This document shows, one piece after another, positions 41,417-44,451 of a DNA stretch of 44,451 bases (within the stretch, counting starts at the first letter, position 1; each line of letters begins with the position of its first letter). Source of the DNA: Candidatus Izemoplasma sp. (GTDB lineage Bacteria > Bacillota_I > Bacilli_A > Izemoplasmatales > Izemoplasmataceae); contig SKFS01000011.1 of assembly GCA_007117885.1 (NCBI GenBank), forward strand, positions 1 through 44,451, written 5' to 3'. The translations under genes and the position numbers were made by a program. Under the pieces are notes generated by a model, which did no database searches, had not been told where the DNA came from, and saw only the letters and a program-made list of their open reading frames with translations.

Positions 41417-42353
41417 TAATATGCCTGCTTTCTAGTAATGCATCTAAGTCTTGTAATACTCTATCCACTTCATCCCAAGAATTAACCGTACAACCGCATG
41501 CAAGTGCGTGACCGCCTCCGCCATACTTCTTAGCGATGTTGACAATGGGTAGCTCTTTACTTCTTAACTCACATAGTATTAAGCCATCATCATCTTCTGT
41601 GAAGTTTGCCCATATTGGTACACCTTCAATGCCTGCCATTTGATTAACCATTCCTCGGCTCACGGCAAAGGTGCTAACCTTATAACGTGTTTTAAGATTG
41701 TTTTGGTTTTTCATATAAGCTACATTGTTTTTCGTTGTTTTAAAATGGTTAATAAAATGGCCTTTCAGTTTTTTGTAGTTTAAATCTTCGTTATACATGT
41801 TTTGATATAATGCCTGTAAATCTGCCCCTTTTTCTATTAAAAACGCAGCACATTTAAAGGTAATCGCATTTACTGAGGGATAAAAGAAGCGTCCCGAGTC
41901 ACTAATAATTCCCGCAAGTAACTTGTTTGCTGTATCCGGTGAAACATTCAACTCATTTTCAATGGCCATATGCGTCAGTATTTGTGCTACAGCGATATGG
42001 TCTGTAAACGAACACCAAAGATCACCAAAGTCATTCTTGTTGAGGTGATGATCAATAATCATCACTTCTTTAGCGTATTGATAGCGGTGGTCACTGACTA
42101 ATCCCTTGACCGCCACATCAACTACAATCGCTAAAGCATCGTGATAAAAGGCATCCTCGACTTGATCCATGGCACCGATAAAGGAAAACTCATTCTCATC
42201 ACCAACGACACAAACTTCTTTGCCTTGAAAATTATCATAAATAATGCCTTGTAACCCTAGCTGCGAACCCAAAGCATCTAAATCTGGGTTTTTATGACGG
42301 TGAATAACGATTTTATCGTATTGTTTAATCTTATCAATAATGATGTGATACAT
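41409..42353 (-). CDS. DHH/DHHA1 family phosphoesterase, divergent NrnA-like paralogue
   Basis: HRHKNPDLDALGSQLGL, IDHHLNKNDFGD, GIISDSGRF, GGGGHALACG. Start MYHIIIDK preceded by AAGGAGG. Confidence 0.9.
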   Translation of the reverse strand: MYHIIIDKIKQYDKIVIHRHKNPDLDALGSQLGLQGIIYDNFQGKEVCVVGDENEFSFIGAMDQVEDAFYHDALAIVVDVAVKGLVSDHRYQYAKEVMIIDHHLNKNDFGDLWCSFTDHIAVAQILTHMAIENELNVSPDTANKLLAGIISDSGRFFYPSVNAITFKCAAFLIEKGADLQALYQNMYNEDLNYKKLKGHFINHFKTTKNNVAYMKNQNNLKTRYKVSTFAVSRGMVNQMAGIEGVPIWANFTEDDDGLILCELRSKELPIVNIAKKYGGGGHALACGCTVNSWDEVDRVLQDLDALLESRHING

Positions 42354-42364
42354 AGCTTTCCTCC

Positions 42365-43327
42365 TTACCAACGGTCTGGATGTGGTCGATTGTTATCGTA
42401 ATCCCAATACCAATCTAAATCTTCTCCATGTAACCCTAAAGACTCATCTTTTGCCCTTTGTTCTGCCAAAAACATCCATTGTGTATACGTTAAGCCATCG
42501 TACATTGTCTGATTTGTCTCCCCTGCGCCAAATAGATAACGGACCTCAGCCAATCCTTGTCGTGTCACCATGTAGTTGAGGAGAAAATACTCTTCTTGAT
42601 CGGGAAGTTTAATCCATACCCAAGCCAGTAAACGCCCATAACGATCGGTAATGCCATCTCCAGGATCCGTTTGTAAGACTATTTCCACTGCTTCATCCAA
42701 TAAATCACAGACATATTCTGTCGCTTGTTTTCCCCACTCTTCTCTTCGTTCAGGCGGCCATGTTTCTGGTGTATCGATATTAAAATACCGTACATTTGAG
42801 CTTTGTGTTATAACACCCATGAGTCCTTGAGGGTAACGGAATCGGGTTGTATCGCCATCGATACAACGACCGATATTCTGACTGAGATCGTACTCAACAT
42901 GAAACGCCTTACCTGTACCAATATAAATCGGTTCTAAAGTATCTTCATGAACACCGATTTGCTGGTAATAGTCTTCGATATCAAAAAACGCCTCATCGAG
43001 ATGCGGTCCGTCATAATCAATATCCGCAACCCTAAAGTACTCTCGTTCACTAAAAATCGTGGCACTGACTAATACAACAATTCGCGTCCCTCGCTTTACG
43101 ATATCCCCTGATTCTAAAAAGTTACCATAGCTAATAAACTGACGCGATTGTTCTTTTTCAATGAGCATATACGTAAACGATACCTCAAGTTCTTTTGCTT
43201 CAAGTATGTCCGAAATTTCTCTTTCAACTTTACCATCTAAATCAGGCAATCTTACTTCGTCTTCAGCTAAACATCCGTTAAGTAAAACAACCATGATTAG
43301 CAGAAAAATACTGAGTATTCTCTTCAT
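42365..43327 (-). CDS. Lipoprotein with PASTA-like domain and C-terminal staphylococcal-nuclease (SNase) domain
   Basis: Lipobox VLLNGC; RLPDLDGKVEREISDILEAKELEVSFTYM...VKRGTRIVVLVS; CIDGDTTRFRYP, VRYFNIDTPE, DRYGRLLAWVWI. Confidence 0.88.
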   Translation of the reverse strand: MKRILSIFLLIMVVLLNGCLAEDEVRLPDLDGKVEREISDILEAKELEVSFTYMLIEKEQSRQFISYGNFLESGDIVKRGTRIVVLVSATIFSEREYFRVADIDYDGPHLDEAFFDIEDYYQQIGVHEDTLEPIYIGTGKAFHVEYDLSQNIGRCIDGDTTRFRYPQGLMGVITQSSNVRYFNIDTPETWPPERREEWGKQATEYVCDLLDEAVEIVLQTDPGDGITDRYGRLLAWVWIKLPDQEEYFLLNYMVTRQGLAEVRYLFGAGETNQTMYDGLTYTQWMFLAEQRAKDESLGLHGEDLDWYWDYDNNRPHPDRW

Positions 43328-43402
43328 AAAATCATCCTTTTAAAAACTCTAACATTGTATTGTATCATAATTCTATTATTCTAGCCTACTTAACGAATAA
43401 CA

Positions 43403-43432
43403 AAGCGGACAAATACGGGTATTTGTCCGCTT
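43403..43432 (-). terminator. Strong terminator hairpin
   Basis: 13-bp perfect stem AAGCGGACAAATA / TATTTGTCCGCTT, CCCG loop on the minus strand, then TTGTTATT. Confidence 0.8.
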
Positions 43433-43447
43433 AATAGAGTAGACTAA

Positions 43448-44451
43448 TTAGTTTCCGTAAATAACGAAATCATCAACATTTATTCTTGTTTGGTTTCCTA
43501 CCGCTGTACCTTGTCCAGTAAAGACAAGTCTAAAGCGCACAGAATCCCCTGCATTAATGCCGTCTAGCGCAGCATAATCAATCGTAATATTCACTTCTGT
43601 TAATGTGTCCGGTGGTGAGGTTGGGGCCATAATTTCTAGCCATGTTTCGCCACCGTCGCCAGAGATTTCAACTGATAGTAAGCCTTGACCTTCGTCGAAG
43701 AAGTTAGTCAATGAATAATAGAAGCTAATGGCTACAACATTCGGGAAATCTTGTAATATTTCTGCGAATCCTGGTGCTCTACCACGTAATGCAGCATCGC
43801 CATTTTTCACATCATTGTCAAAGGTTCCTCGTAAAACTTCAGATAACGCCCACTCAACACCGTTTGTTTCAATAGTGGCAAGTGCATAACTTGTTTTCGC
43901 AAAATCTTCGAATCCGGTTTCATAAATAACTTCTGCCTGTTCAAGCATAGCCACAACACTAAGTTCAAAGACTTTTTCAATGTCTGTGCCAACAACTGTC
44001 AATGTTACTTCAACATCGATATCCTCTTCCCCTGGTGCTGGACGTGTGACGGTTCCATCATTAGCAATCGTATCGGTATCGTCACTAACCCAAACGAGTT
44101 CTATAACCGTTGGTCCTTCTGCATAGTTCACACCAAAGATTTCAAGTGTAGTCGGCATGTTTAGGTTTCCTGTTACGTTGCTTGGGAAGCTAAACGTTTT
44201 GGCGATAATCTTCTCTAGTAACGTTTCAGTAATCTCTGAGAAGACAACTGCTTCAGCACGTAAATCGCCTTGGAAGGTATCATAAACTGTAAACTCAATC
44301 CATTCGATAGTATCCCCTGCTTGAATATTTCCTAAAAGATGAGCCCCATAACTTGAACTGTGAACAATCAACTTCATTTCTTCACCGGTTTCAAACGTGA
44401 AGAAATTGCCTTGCATTTCAATAAACTCAACATTTTCAACACGATATCTTA
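43448..44451 (-). CDS. Secreted multidomain protein, C-terminal part (Ig-like and jelly-roll-like modules); continues past the window edge
   Basis: Frame stays open beyond the called Met (upstream residues RYRVENVEFIE). C-terminal YETGFEDF...ISGDGGETWLEI...INVDDFVIYGN resembles exoprotein jelly-roll modules. Confidence 0.7.
   Translation of the reverse strand, partial: RYRVENVEFIEMQGNFFTFETGEEMKLIVHSSSYGAHLLGNIQAGDTIEWIEFTVYDTFQGDLRAEAVVFSEITETLLEKIIAKTFSFPSNVTGNLNMPTTLEIFGVNYAEGPTVIELVWVSDDTDTIANDGTVTRPAPGEEDIDVEVTLTVVGTDIEKVFELSVVAMLEQAEVIYETGFEDFAKTSYALATIETNGVEWALSEVLRGTFDNDVKNGDAALRGRAPGFAEILQDFPNVVAISFYYSLTNFFDEGQGLLSVEISGDGGETWLEIMAPTSPPDTLTEVNITIDYAALDGINAGDSVRFRLVFTGQGTAVGNQTRINVDDFVIYGN

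Overview
This 44.4-kb window is a compact, low-GC, mostly minus-strand chromosomal segment. The gene content looks like a Mollicutes/Firmicutes relative; 'Izemoplasma-like' is an inference from family content, not a database match. It runs from a tRNA cluster through a near-origin block (DUF951, ParB, ParA, two membrane paralogues, RsmG, MnmG). Next come a small SRP RNA, tadA, tdk, rpmE, a two-subunit fumarase plus malic enzyme operon, a LytTR/beta-propeller pair, maf, MFS, tilS-hpt-ftsH-rqcP-lysS, cysK/cysE, fba and tldE/tldD. The last part holds pyrG, rpoE, a full phosphate locus (phoR, phoU, pstBACS, phoP, Na/Pi cotransporter) and an extracellular nuclease/NrnA-like operon. The strongest unusual observation is that the PstS-like lipoprotein appears circularly permuted: the segment that normally forms the C-terminal half comes directly after the lipobox, and the canonical N-terminal half forms the C-terminus. 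The adjacent PstA has an insertion of about 115 aa after TM1, and candidate PhoP boxes lie upstream of pstS and the Na/Pi transporter. Other notable items are a pyrG leader with the hallmarks of CTP-dependent reiterative-transcription attenuation, a PASTA-SNase lipoprotein next to two divergent NrnA paralogues, two unknown membrane paralogues in the parAB locus with a possible degenerate HD-GYP-like domain, and a LytTR regulator coupled to a membrane beta-propeller protein.
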